In this document: in pieces, positions 37,801 through 51,180 of the stretch
Position numbering within the stretch: the first letter of the stretch is position 1
Layout of the letters: each line of letters starts with the position of its first letter
Assembly: GCA_032173965.1 (NCBI GenBank)
Contig: JAVUNC010000004.1
Span: 62,680,501-62,744,500 of the forward strand
Direction: 5' to 3'
Source: Sitta carolinensis
Lineage: Eukaryota; Chordata; Aves; Passeriformes; Sittidae
DNA: 64,000 bases
Notes under the pieces: model-generated
The model's input: the letters and a program-made list of their open reading frames with translations, nothing else
What the model was told of the DNA's origin: nothing
Databases searched by the model: none
Program-made: the position numbers and the translations under genes

Positions 37801-40757
37801 TATTTGTTTCAATGGATAATTCATGGTAGGTGTCTTGAATAATTTATTTTAAGAGCTCTTTAATATTCTTTAGCATTTTATTTGCCTCCTATAATGCTGT
37901 TTAGACATATTAATCATTCAGAATGAGGGTAAGTTCTAAAAACTCCTTATCTCCCACAACTTCAAAGTAGCACTCTGCTGAAGAAATAAAGAGATATGAA
38001 TGCCAAAAAAATGCTATCCCCTTAAAATATTCCCTTCCAATATGACTTCTATGTCATTTGTACTCAGCACACAAGATTGGAAACATTTTGGACTCCTTTC
38101 AACTCTTCTGAGGCAAATCCAGATGTTGAACGCAATATTTTTATTTTTAACTTTCTATTCACTCAACACTAGGCATTGCCAAATTCTGCCTCTCTCCTTG
38201 TGCAATCTTTTTCATTAGTACAGAGAAATATGTAAAATGTTTTCAGTTGAAACATGCAGGAAGAAATGATAGCCAGTTTATGTGAGAATAACTGATGAAA
38301 CTATTTATTAAATATTGCCAGCAAGGCACCAAGAGTAATTACACCCAGTTGTCTTCCATTCCTCTTTGCAAAGATGACATTTTCTCATTCTTGTTTTCAT
38401 TTCTCATGCTTTTGTCATAGTCACTAGCAGTAAAAGAGACCAAGCTCCTATTCTTTCCAAATTTAAAAAAAGAAAATGTAAACCTGCCTTTTGGGTGAAG
38501 ATTTAGTAATCTGAAGTCTAATTGATGACTTCTAGAATGAACAAAATATCTGTTAAAGAGTTTCCAATCCAAATAAATATTCTTCCTCAAATCACTTCAT
38601 TTCTTTCCCTAGATGCCATTCTAAACATGAGGGAGAAATAAAGAAACAGAGGAGTAGAAGAAGGAAAGAAGTATTTTGACTACTACAATGTATTTACATA
38701 TAAGGAGCTGCAAGAAATAGCACCAGTTGAAACCAAAGGACTTGAACTATGCCACTCCAGTGCACAGACAGAAGCCTGAAAAATAAAAGAGAAGGAAACT
38801 TTATTTTCTGAGAAAAAATATTTCATGAAAGTAAGAAAAGCACACACTTTGGTGGGGAATGTTTTTAAAGCCTTCTGTCAAATCTTCTTGGCAAATAAAG
38901 TTTTGTTTTGTTTGGTTAAAAGCAGTGTGGCTTATGCCTTTGGCATTCAAATTTACATTCTAATAAAAGTGTGCTTATATACTTGAATAACCACACTGCA
39001 CAGTCCCAAACACTGCATCCCTGAACCTAAAAGCTGCTACTGCCAACATATGTATTTTGCCCACATCTCTCCATCTGCAATCAATTACTTTCCTTACTAG
39101 AACCAAAATTCCCAGTCTTTTACAGCTCACTCACAATTATTAAACTGCAGTGCTGCTCTCCAAAACTTGCAAACTTTTAATCATCTTTCCAATTCCATAT
39201 CAAATGCATTCAATCTAATTATGCTTTTTCCATCAATTTACAAAGCTTTGCAAGACCGTGCTGGATTCTGAGAATGAAGCTGAACTTCCTTCATTTCACT
39301 GAACATCCTCAACAAAGGAAGATGCAGAGCAAGGTAACTCCTCATTTATACCTGTGCAGCCCTGTTGGCTTCAAATTACTCTTTCTGATATCCACAAATA
39401 ACTCAAATTCCAGTGCCATATTATTGGTGAAGTTGATTGGAATGTATTAGACTGTTGACAATGCACAATGCACATGAAGAAATAGATTAATTTCCTCTTT
39501 CTTCCTCACATCACACTAAAGGACAAGGCTTGTTGAATAAAAAAACTGCCACTTTCCAGACCAATTTTCACACTCTGCATGCAATTTAAAGAGCTACCTG
39601 GTGTGACTGATGATTTTGTTGGCCCTATTGAAAGAAAAAACAGTGCTGTTTTCCCAACTGCATCCTACTTCATCTGGAAAGCCCTAGGGGGTCCTGGAAA
39701 AAGTTGTCTTTTCTTAGCCAAATCAGAGAGAGAGTAGAGATTGGGCTGGTCATTCCTCCAGATTCAGTCCAAGTGCTTCAGAGTGATAGAAGGTTTCTAC
39801 AGTGCCTTTCAAAACCCAAACAGAGAATAGAGAGAAAGAAAAGAAAATTCTGATGACCTTCAAATAACTCCCTTCATATCACTGAGAATTTTTTTCAGGC
39901 TTAGACTTCATCATTAGAACTTATAAATGCCTTTCTATGTGAAGTTTCAGCTGAAGAGACTGAACATCTGAAAGCTTTATTTTCTGGTAGACATGTGGAT
40001 GGCAGAAAGCCTGCTGGTACCCAGAACTGATTTAATCAATTTTCAGACAACAAAGCAAAACAGAGCCAAAAAGTCACCCTGAGGAGATACCAGAACTTGT
40101 AACCAAAATAACACATCAGACAAGAATCAGTGGGAAGTGACATGAGCTATACTTGCCTAAGACTTCCTTCAGACTATGACAAATCCCTGAATGCTGGGCA
40201 TATAAAGAAAGTCAACAAATTAACACTGGTAGACGAAAATAAGGAATCAGACCCAATACATAGGAAGGTGCTGGCATTTTTACAACATTTACTACAAATC
40301 CTGTAGTGTGCCTGATTCTAAGTGACAGCATGTGGCATTATCATAAATGTCAGTTGCATTATTGTTGCCACTTTCACCCCCTAATCTTAGGGAAAGCAGA
40401 GCTGTTAAGATGTTGGAAAAGTGATAGAATATTTTATCCTGATGTTATGGACATATGATCACTTGTAGCACTTCGCTATCATGAAGGCAAAAAGAAGTGC
40501 TAAAGCTTCTGAGCTGCTCACATATGATTTAGCAAATTACCAGGTAGACAGGTATGAGTGGCAGAATGGGGGAAGAGGAGCTGCTGGCTGTACTCTTTGC
40601 AGTGCACCTGCACACATGGTAAGTGGGGGACTTGGAGGGGCCTATGAGAGATTACACAATGTTGAAATGGGATATCAAGGAGTTACCTACATGTGCTGAA
40701 GGAGTTGTATGAGTCATTCGAAAAACTCCTCATCAAACCTGACTACCATGGGTTGTA
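34868..40757. other. unique DNA, no gene seen
   Basis: Nearly 6 kb with no recognised gene or interspersed repeat. A 150-codon open frame at 36902-37354 starts with TTG and has no known domain. The stretch 36480-36680 has enhancer-like texture (TAAT cores, CAGCTG E-boxes). There is a perfect 16 bp AT palindrome TATAAATATATTTATA at 36141-36156. A15 lies at 36420-36434 and T15 at 37355-37369. Confidence 0.55.
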
Positions 40758-40772
40758 CTAGATAGATAGATA

Positions 40773-40869
<97 letters not shown>

Positions 40870-40874
40870 GATAA

Positions 40875-40932
<58 letters not shown>

Positions 40933-40933
40933 C
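40758..40933. repeat. (GATA)n tetranucleotide microsatellite
   Basis: About 175 bases of GATA/TAGA repeats, roughly 42 units, with interruptions near 40772 (an inserted TA) and 40858-40880 (ATAATAGATAGATGATAAATAG). It ends in ATCGATC at 40930-40936. The interruptions split it into a short leading run and two long pure runs. Tetranucleotide arrays of this length are usually highly polymorphic. On the minus strand it gives repetitive YLSI open frames that are not genes. Confidence 0.98.
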
Positions 40934-42048
40934 GATCTGCACCCTTCTGATTTAGAAAAAAAAAAACCTGAAGAATCTCCAAGACGCAGAAATCATAATT
41001 TAATTTCTTTCCGCTATGCTTTTTATCTCTGAAAAATAAAAAATTAATATTATCTGTGTAAAAACTACAGAGAAAGAGGGAAAATAATTGTGGCTTTTAG
41101 AACAGTGTGACAAACATCAGAGGTGGACCAAGATGCCTGACAGTGCTGTTAAAAGCTTTTAGCCAGACCAGCCATATTGAGGGTAGAACTCACCAAACTG
41201 GTGACACTTCCACCATCATACCCAATGCCATTGTTCTTTGCAGCATTGCCAGTCCTGGCTGTTTTCTGGACCAACATTAAGAATAACATACCCATCATTC
41301 ATTCACAGATTAAATAGGATTTTTTTTTTTTTTTTGGTGAGTGAAAGACCAGTAATCTTTTATTTCTTTAACTCAGAAGGCCTTTTTCTCATTCTCTTGT
41401 GCTTACATTCCAGGTAAAAGAGCTTTAACATTCAAAGAATAATTCCAGTAGCACAAAGCCTTTGGAGAGAATAGCATTAGTCAGCTCCAGGAATTTCAAA
41501 CTTCAGTCAATCTTAAAATTAATTTAAGCAAATACAGGAGTTGTAAAGCTAGTAAGAATATGCTCTTGACTGAGACTCTTTGGAATATCACAGGCACTGG
41601 TTGTAAATTAACATTTTTTACATTCACCAAACATCCTGTTAAGGCTTCTTAAGATTAGGCAGTTCATGTTACAATCAACTTTGTTTTAAAAAAATAAAAT
41701 CTTTCTTTGAACACCAACCTTTGCCCTGAGGCACATCTGCTGAGGAAGAGACAAAAACAGGTTACATCATCTTGTTAGTTTTAGATGAGGTCCTCAAAAT
41801 ATATATTGAAAACAGAATCTTAAGAAATCACATATTTTATTCTTATTATTCCAGGAATACTGAGTTGGCAAGCTTGTCCTTGAACTTACAGTGCCAAAAT
41901 TAATACAATTATGCACAAAAGTCTTGTATTATACAAAATACCATTTATATTTTCAAAATACTAACACTTGGCAGAAGGTCTTTCACCATAGAAGAATTTC
42001 AGCATAGGAATGGTCTCTATCTGAAGTATTTACTAAGCGAACATGAGG
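40934..42048. other. unique DNA, no gene seen
   Basis: AT-rich sequence with T16 at 41320-41335 and no recognised gene or element. The last part lies directly left of the A42 tract and might be the body of a retrocopy, but I do not recognise it. Confidence 0.5.

Positions 42049-42090
<42 letters not shown>
42049..42090. repeat. poly(A) tract, 42 nt
   Basis: 42 uninterrupted A, immediately preceded by 'aacatgagg' and followed by GG. CR1 elements do not end in poly(A), so a tail of this length would point to a different retroposition event (such as a processed retrocopy) or to homopolymer expansion. I saw no poly(A) signal or recognisable transcript just to the left. Confidence 0.95.
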
Positions 42091-42092
<2 letters not shown>

Positions 42093-42199
42093 AAGGTTGC
42101 TCTCCCACTTTCACCCAAGAAGAAACAGGAAACAGGATTGGAAAGGCAGACCCAGATTTCAGGGGCACTTCAGTAATGGGTCCACTGTTAGCACATCGT

Positions 42200-42560
42200 T
42201 GAATGTTCGGCTTCAGCTAAATGTCCCAGCCCCTTGCAGAAGTGATGTCCTGATTGCCATGTCCATGCTCTCTCTTCTGCCCTCCCAGCTCGATGCACCG
42301 TGGCAGAGCTCTCCCTGCACCAAAGGTGCAGTGCAGGCTGTAGAACACCTCTGAGCAACACTCACACCTTCCAGTAGCAGCTACAACAAACTGCGGGTGA
42401 TCGAGGGCTGATGTAACCCACCTTTGGTGAAAGTGAGACTTCACCCTGGCCAGCCACTGCAAGGGACACAAAGGTGCACCTCCCCAGCCTTTTGCCCTTC
42501 TGAATCCTCTTCCTTGCTCCTCCAGCTGGAAGTGCATGGATGGGCTGCTTCATCTGTCAC
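42200..42560. other. GC-richer segment of unknown nature
   Basis: About 360 bases noticeably richer in G and C than the flanks, beginning about 110 bp right of the A42 tract. The minus strand has a 106-codon frame (42217-42537) without any domain I recognise, and CpG is sparse, so it is not a CpG island. It could be an unrecognised old repeat or a lncRNA exon. Confidence 0.3.
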
Positions 42561-45500
42561 CTGAGCTTGGGAAGTGTGAGCCTAAGGAAATCAGTGAGCA
42601 AGATGAAAGGGAGAGCATGGTCACTCATCTTGAAAGAACTCATTTCCCTTCCCAAATGCATCTTCCTCAGTTCATCCATCTTCCTGCCACCTCCCATTTT
42701 GAAGTGAGGTGCCTTTCCTTCCTTTTTCTTTCTCCCTATCACAGTCAAATTGTCTGGCTCTTTCATTCACCCTCTTCAAGCATAACATAGTGCTATGGAC
42801 AGGCAATATTTCTTCAAGGGTGTAAAACACATTTCATTGTGCTGCAGGGATAAAAACACTGTCAGTGCACCTCTGGAGAGGAGGGACACTTGCACCTTGT
42901 ATAGATTTTAGCTTTGGAGGAAGCTTACAGGAGATAGTAAAATTACTTCAGATGAGAATTCCAGTGTCAAGAACTTCTTTAGACCTGACTGGCTGATGCA
43001 AATTTTTGTATGGCATTCTCATGATCCTGGTATTGTCTTAAAAAGAGAAACAGCCCATTATTCTTTATTCACTACTTCTTAGGATTTGATATAGAAAAAA
43101 GCCTAGGAAGTGTATCTCTCCATCCTCAGGCACCCAGAGACAGCTGTCAGCACCCACTTGCTCCAATTTTCAAAAATTCAGAATTTTTATGCCATTTTTA
43201 TTTCCATGAAATCTTCACCATTTTCAGATGTCTAAATATAATTGTTTTAATAAAACTCTGGCACTGCAATGTTCCACAAGAGTGTTTTAAAGCAACTGAA
43301 TGATAAAGTGTTACCCGAAGGGCATTTTGCCTCATTCAAATTGGAATAATAACAAAATTAATCCCAGCAGGAAGAAAACATCTCAGACAAGAGCTTTTAC
43401 AGTGGATTTAATTTTTATATGTCCAGTTGACACCCAGTCTTTAGTGAATTGAGTGAAAGCTGGTTCCTCAGAATAGATTCACTTTTCTTATGATTATGAT
43501 GGAGAACTTTCTGTGTCATGCTAAATCATTGCCAAGTTCTGATAGTTAAATATGTAGTCGTGATCATTACACGTGCCATGGAACTTAAGATCTCAAAAAT
43601 TCACTCATAAAAGCTTCAGAACTAGATGGGATAAGTTAAAAGGATAAATCCAAAAGACTGGAAAAGAAGACAGCCAAAATCATCTGGCTTCTTACCATAG
43701 TGTTGGTCAAGTTGGCTCCCTCATTTCTACCCAGAGAAGCAGGGAGTGTGCTAGGTTCAGAGCCCAGATCTCTTGGCTGTCTGGTTGGGATTAATCTAGA
43801 GCTCCATCAAAAAGTGCAGCTTGCACTCAGGGTAAAGGGGTTTTAAAAGATTACTGTGCTACTATATAAACCCATAATTTCAACAGAAAATTAAATCTCT
43901 CTGTGACTATGTTGCTGGGAGAGCAATCCAAAGGGCATGAAGATCATAGGAAGGCACCTTTATTTTTTCCAAGAATCTTCAGATTGAGGTTTTCCATGAG
44001 AGTTAGGTGCTTGAAAGCACTCATTTGCAAACCCTGGCAGAACCTTCAAAATACCTTCCTTCATCTTTAGGGTCATACACCCTATGAAACTCTGACCCTC
44101 AGTCACAGAAGTCAAACAGTGAAGCATCAAGTAGCTTGTCCAGATTACTTAGCTACTTCTGGAATAAGTACTTTATGATAACATCACTCTGCAAGAGTGC
44201 CAGAAGCTTGCTTTCTCTTATTCTCTGTATGTTTTGCCAAGGACTTCACTCAAACCAGCTGCTCCTTCAATCTCATATATTTTTATTTTGCACTTTATCA
44301 CATTGATTAAAACACAAATTAGAGCCTGAAAACTTGCGGGGAAAGGCCGCTAAATAAGGCTATCCTTAAAATAAGGAAATGGATCACACAAAAGTGCTCC
44401 AAATTAATCAAGGGATAGTTTGAGTTGAGCATGGTATTCAGCATTACCTAACTTCTGGTCCTGCTTGATGCTGATGGAAGCTTGTTATGCCATGCCTGTG
44501 TAATGACCCATGAGTAGTGGATATATTGCCTGAGTCCATTTCTTGCAGTGCACTTGTAGGTGTTGCACAGCATGGATAAGACAATACCCACGACTTAATT
44601 CCCTGGTTAGTGACACATCTACACAGCCAGCTGACTGAATTGTTGTTCAGAAATACTCTAACTAGCCTTAATTAAGAAGCAAAATAAAGCAGGCTTTGTG
44701 GAAGACCATTCAGTAATGGCTAGGTGTTTTCCAGCATTAAGTGAGGTTGCATTAAGCTGCAACCTGCAATACACATGTAGTAATGAAAATGCTGGCAAAA
44801 TGAAGCCACAAAAACTGAACCACCTGCATACCATCAGAGACAATCCTCTCCAAGTAGGGCTTAGACAAAGGTAGGAAAGTAAGTATAAAAGTTCCTGGAG
44901 CTTTCCCTCTGGCAGCTTTCCAGGGACATTTTACCCGCACACAGAACCACTGTGCAAGGGTTTCACCTAACTCTAGACCCTTTTGCCCTAAACAAGACTA
45001 CATCAGCGTCCTTCACTCCCAGTCAGGCACTTCTGTCTTACAGCAAGACTCTTATAAGTCAGTAATCTCTCAGTCTGATTCTTAAAAAATATCATATAGA
45101 GGTGCTTATCAGAATTGTGTTCATGCTGCTTCACTCCTAGACAAAAATGCCATCTAAATGAGATTATTATATTAGACATCTCATGCTAAGCAAGGTAGTA
45201 GAGTTCAGATAATCCTTTGGCTCACAGAATGATGGAGCAGCTTGGCACTACTTGGAGTTTCAGCAAGTGGTACAATTTTCAACTCATTTCATCCAGGGTT
45301 TGCATGGTGATGGACAGTCAGGCTGCAAGGCTGGGAAGCAGGAGAGAGCTTGTTTGCTCAGCCTGAATCTCTAGGGTACACTCACTGCTGTTCTAATGTA
45401 AATGTTTATGAGGGATGCAATAAAATATTAAACTAAATGAATAATTGATATTTACTTTATAGTAATTCAGAACCTTGCTTGTTTGAATAAAATCCATTAT

Positions 45501-46139
45501 TTACAATATTCTACTTAACTAGGAGTGATTTCTCTTTGTTCATGCCACTTACTAATTACTTGTTCCATCTGACACATTTTCCAGAGCCATATTGAGATGG
45601 TTATTGGATGTCAGTGTTTAAGAGCTTAGTATCCATTTTCCAGATACTTTCTAACATGAAAAGAAGAGCTTCACAAACATATTTCTTGCACAGTAGATGA
45701 TCTTTATCTCTAATAGATCTTTCACATACACAATCATTATCAAGATGTAGGTATATTAATTAAAGCTGAATGATGGGAAAAGATCCCCAAAGTGCTTTAT
45801 CTAGCACACAGCTTGAATTCAATACACTAGATTTGTGCTTATAATATGAATTATGCAGGAATATTGAAATGACAAATTCATTTAAAAAGCTTCCGAATCT
45901 TAAAAATTGCATACCCAAAGCGCATCCTCCAGGAAAAAAAAAAAAAAAAAATCATTTGTTAAAAGGCTTCAGTCACCCAATTAAAGAAGAGAAACTGAAC
46001 TTCATGATTAATGCAAACCCTGAAAAGTGAGTAGATAAAATTGACAGTCTACAAACAGCATATAGCTTGAAAATTATCCATCCAAAATACCCACAGCAAA
46101 TTTACAAATTCCAAATACAGGTAATGCAGACAATTCACT

Positions 46140-46720
46140 TTTGTTCCAGTTAATTATGTAACCAGTTGAATTAATACAGTCCAATCTCACACATCAATAT
46201 ATGTTACATATCATCGGCCCTCTAACGTGCCACTAAGCCCAGTGCACACTCCTGGTTTGTGGGTACTTAGGAAACTCTGGAACGTGCAGTGAAGGAACAG
46301 CCTTTCCCTGCTAAAAGCAGGGCTGCTCCACACAGCAACTTCCACCACCTTTCTTTTATCACTGCAACGTGAGAAACACCCAGAAAAGAGGAGGAGCGCT
46401 GTTATGTGGGTTGCTGCCAGAAGTTCCTCCATCAAATTACACTGTAAATCTGCAGGACTAAAGAATGTTATAATACTGTTATAATAAACACGACATAACT
46501 CAGACAAAAAGCTTTTCACAAATTAAGTGCCAAGTGTCTCCTCCTTGAGACATAATCAATGCAATTGTAGAGTGGTTGAAAGGCAGGCTGCATGCATTTA
46601 GCCTCTTGAAGAATAGCTTAGAAGAAGGGTTCCCAATAATCATGTGGGTATCCTGCTTGCTAATTCTTATTGATAGATTAAAAACTGAGTGTATATGCTG
46701 GCACAATATCAGTCACCCTT
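46140..46720. promoter_or_regulatory. candidate conserved noncoding element
   Basis: A repeat-free block with several CpG words (acgtgcc, aacgtgc, caacgtg, gagcgct), homeodomain cores (acaaattaagtg near 46519, cataatcaatgcaattg near 46551) and a TGATAGATTA word near 46671. It resembles conserved enhancers in texture only. No ORF in it looks coding. Confidence 0.2.
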
Positions 46721-48385
46721 TCTGGCTGATGCCTTACAGGTAAGCAAGAAGAGATTTCTATGCTTTTGTAGTGTTACTCCAGTAAAATAATTCTGCAAAT
46801 ACGAAGTGCCAGGTTGCAATTTATAAAGTTACTTCACCTCTGAGTGAACTCTGAAATTTTGCAGGGAGTTGCTGGAGAGTTGGCATGCACAAGAAACAGT
46901 GGACTGAACTTCTGGGGGAAAAAAATCACTGATTACGTCAGAGATCACCTAGAGGAGGGACCTCAGACTAGAATCCAGCTCCCTTTTAAGCTGAACTGAA
47001 TGCAAAAATCCTTACAAACATATCACCATTGAAGAAATTTTTGATTCCACTAATGACTTTTCAATTTTCAAACTGATATTTTTGTGGGTTAATCTAGGCT
47101 ACACCTCCATGTAGGGTTTTTATCCTGTGTTCTATGTTTTTTTATACATGGGATTTTAACAGATATGTTATATGTAATCACATTTAAGTTTTTTCTAAAA
47201 TTTTGCAAAAGAAAATTTCCATTACTAAGAGCTACACCTTTTGAAGGTACAGAGGACCTAACATACAATGCTCCTACTTAATTGTTATTATATTATCCTT
47301 TAGACAGACATGGAAAAACTTAATCAAATCCAGAAAAATAATGCTGGAATTAAAATAAAACCACATTAATTCCAATATTTTACTTCAATCCTGTTATGTT
47401 TTCCCTGCATACAGGGGAGCTTTAGGGTAAAATTGATAAGACTTTAGACATCCATGACTTAGAAAAATGAAGTACTGGTCTAAGATATTAATATAGAGTC
47501 CTTTACGATCCATTGAAATAAAAAAAAAAAAAAGAAAAAAAAAGAAAAAAAAGGAACTTTTAAAGCATGAATCACCTCCCAGAGTAAGCATCCACACAAG
47601 CCAAATGAATTGCCTTCTGGGAATATCTATTTTTCTCCACAAACTTCAAGACAGTCAGGGTGTCTGCAAAAGTCTGTAATGAATACTACTGATTGGATTT
47701 CATTTTTAATTTAAAGAAAACAAAAGTTTTCAAGAAAAATGTGCATCCACATATTTTGAGCTTCTGTTTAGCAGTTTAACCTAAACAGAAAATCATGATG
47801 GACAATCTGAGACATGGTGAAAAATAATGCAAAAAAACAGATAGAAAGAATCACAGTGTCATGAATATTTCAACATGTGCAATAACATAGCTTGTTCAGG
47901 AGACCTCGGCTTCTGAACCAGGAAGTATTACACATTTTGTCCATATCTGCATTTAAACTTCAGCAAAGTACCAGAAAGCATTTCAGACTGAGCACAACCC
48001 TACCAAAGCCTTTCACGCAGGAAGGACTCCTCTCCCTGAGCAGAGGCAGGAACAATGTGTGACTGCAACCTCCATTCCCTGTCTCCCTGCACTGCTGAGG
48101 GAGAGTATGTGGAGCTGGGAAGGAGGGAAGGGTGGGGGAGAAGGTGTTTTTATTTTACTTCTCATTATCCTGCTCTGATTTATTAGTAATAAATCCAATT
48201 AATATCCCAAAGTTGAGTCTTTTTCACCTGTGATGGTATTCAGTGACTGATCTCTCTTGGACTTTATTTCAACTCATGAACCTCTTATTATATTTTCTCC
48301 CTATGTCTACCTGTGGAGGGGAGTGATGGAGTGACATCCAGTCAGGGCCAACCCTCAACAAGTGGCCTAATAACTGGTGAAATTA

Positions 48386-48422
48386 CTGGAGTAATTGCTT
48401 GAAGTAAATTAATTTACTCCAG
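48386..48422. repeat. 9 bp inverted repeat
   Basis: CTGGAGTAA (48386-48394) and TTACTCCAG (48414-48422) are exactly complementary, with 19 bases between. A modest hairpin or dyad site. Chance is possible at this arm length. Confidence 0.7.
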
Positions 48423-50630
48423 CCATCAGGGTTCTCATATCAATGCAGACACAGAAATGAGGAAAGAGGTAATTCATCATTCTTTCTCAAGGAGTATGTA
48501 TGTCCTTCCAGGCAGCAGAACAAGGGGAGGCCATGAGGCTGAGAACACGTATGAACATTGCTTTCTAGAAACATTAAAGAGCTTTCCACCTGCCAAACAT
48601 AAAGGACACCAGCTACACTATACAATGTACTTTTCAAGTCAAAGTGCCTGAAGCTTCTCTGTGTCTGTTTTCAGAGCCATTAGATCAAGGTCCAATTGAT
48701 TTTGGTTGCTTCTTTATATCCTTGACTTCTAAAATATCCAAGTATTGTCTTTTTACTGCTGCATTTTGTAGTGCCATATCCTTCAGGGAGGCCTGACATG
48801 GATTGCTCCAGCCTGAAGTTAAAAGGGGCAGCAGTACCATGGATTGTGTGACCCTGCTATCTTCAAAAACCACCTTTCCTCAAACTGTAAACAAGAGCTT
48901 GCTGAGGATTTATTAGTGCATGTGGAGAGTAAACAAAAGCCTACAAGGATCGTGTCAGATTACACTACCTGTGAGTGGTGGTTTGCAAGGTTCTCTGATG
49001 GAAACAACTGCATTTGTAAATTATTGCAAGCCTGGCAACATCCCACAATGATGAGAGTTTAAGAGGATACTGGGTAATAACTTGACAAATCATTCTCCAT
49101 CCTCTGCAGATATAACGTGCTTAGTGATAGCTGAATTTTCACATTGCATCACTTTAAAATGGCTAGTTGTAAACATGACTAAAACTAAAAGGATTAACAT
49201 TCCTTAGATATTTCACCCAAATCAGCTACTCGAAAGGAGGCACTTAGCCCAAACCTTTCTCATGTCTTCAACTTTCCTCTGTGACACAACACTCAGAAAA
49301 AAATGAAAGGTACTTTTCAAAACTTGTCAGTGAATTTAGTGCTTGTGAAAATGAAGGACTTATGATCCTAACTAGAGCCAAACACAGTACATTGGAGAAA
49401 TTTATGTTCACAGAAGCCAGCACAACTTCTCCAGCTCTAACTTGAAACACCCGTAATTCCTGGCCCTTCCTCAAATTAACATTATTGGCTTAAAAATCAT
49501 GAAAAGAGTGCTCAAAACACAGTCATGCCTTGCCTATACTTGGTGAATGTTCAGTGGAGAAGGAGCTACCTTTGTCTTTAAATGCACCTTCTGAATTAAA
49601 GTGTGCCCCATAGATCACCTTTCACACAGACATGTATATTTGTCCATTTGCTTTCTCAAGGAAGAGGCTCCAAAAATGAAATTCATGTTAGGGAACATGT
49701 AAAGGGCTTGCCCTAAAAATACCAAACAATCCCCTCTCATGCTTCCCCAGAACTGGAGCTGACCTGAATAGAATAATTTCAGACTATTTTCTGGGAAATG
49801 CCTTAAACTGTGCCCCATAGTGTGATATTGACATAACCTATGTCTGCTCTGTGAACTCCAGGAGCCTTTCCCAGTTTTGGTAACCGTCATTCCCCTCCCC
49901 ACACACACTCACATATCCTGGTTCCCATGTAGAAATATCACCCCAAAAAAGAACATGCCAAAGTGAATGGCATTGACTTCCACTGGGAAATGAAGATGGA
50001 TACTGGTGGATAGGGAAATGAGGACTGGGGAATCAAATGTTATTTATTTACGGATCAAATATGAAAAGACAAGCATAAAAAAAAATTCCATGTATTCACA
50101 CTATTTCCTTGAGTTCCAGACACCCATAAATCTAAGGAAAATGTTAAAAATTTGGTCCATTTCTACTGCTGCTGACGGGGAATCCATTTAAAAACCCTTC
50201 TTAATTTTAGAAAAAATCTATATGTGGTAAGGGAACATAATCAGACAGAGAAAAAAGGAACAAAAAGAAATTCTTAGAGTAATTTCTTCCCACATTTCCT
50301 TTACCTTTGGATAATGAGCATGCTATCCAAACAGCTGACTATACAAAACTGCCAATGCTGTGATCCAGACATAATAGTGATGAGCTGCTAATCAGAAACC
50401 GCCCTAAAATAAATCCTGTGCAGTATTCTTTATCCTTAAAAGCCTGTCCTGGCACCAGTTTGACTCTGTGAAATATCCATCTTCATACTTTACTAGGAAC
50501 TTTTCTCAAGCAGGGTATGAACATGCCTGAAATAAAGAAAACATAAGAAGAAGTAATAATCTTTATTTTTAAGAAAACTTTCTCTAGAGCTGTCCTTCTC
50601 AGAAAACTGGGGGGAACAGAAAACTTCCCA

Positions 50631-51180
50631 CTGGAACAGACACATGAATGGTGTGAGGGACCCCAGGAGCCTGGTCAGCTGCCCCACTGGAAGCACAAAG
50701 TGCCAGGATCCTGTGTACAGGAAAGGTTAATGGAAGAGAGGAGGAAGAAGAATTGGAGCAGGGAAAAGAAGGTGTCCCTCTAGAGAGCTGCCTGGTGAGA
50801 CCTTAAAGCCCTTCTGTCAATATTTGCCATGGTCTGAGGGAGAAACAGGCTGCTCTGCTTCCTGGGATCTGTAGTGCCTTGCCCTGCACTCGCCCTACTC
50901 AGTGCAAGTCTTGGAGGAGGAGGCAGGCAGGACACCCCTGTCAAAACTCTTCCTCGAAAGGGAGACCCCATTATTAGGATATCCTACCTGTGCCTGTGCC
51001 TCAGCTGTGGCATTGGCCACTCTGTGCTCACCCCCACTCAGCCCCACAGCTCTCCCCAGGATGAGGTGCCCATCACAAGTCAGCTGGGTCTCCAGCCACA
51101 GGTGGACACATCTCCCAGACCCCCTGCAGCCAAGTTTGCCCCTCACTCTGAATTTGGCTGTATTGTCTACTAAGTTCATG
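50631..51180. other. GC-richer segment of unknown nature
   Basis: Somewhat GC-rich, with overlapping frames of 94 to 118 codons on both strands at 50874-51258. None shows a domain I recognise, and the co-occurrence on both strands and in several frames argues for composition, not coding. CpG density is only modest. Confidence 0.3.

Larger units (their letters stand above)
42561..50630. other. unique DNA, no gene seen
   Basis: Eight kilobases without a recognised exon or interspersed repeat. Low-complexity pieces are A18 at 45934-45951 and an A-rich run with single G interruptions at 47518-47552. The block 46140-46720 has enhancer-like texture, and a small inverted repeat sits at 48386-48422. 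Confidence 0.6.

Noticed and set aside
40733..40982. Minus-strand frames made of YLSI repeats
   Set aside because: Translation of the GATA microsatellite, not a protein.
42043..42354. 103-codon frame beginning with polylysine
   Set aside because: The start is the A42 homopolymer read as AAA codons; no known domain follows.
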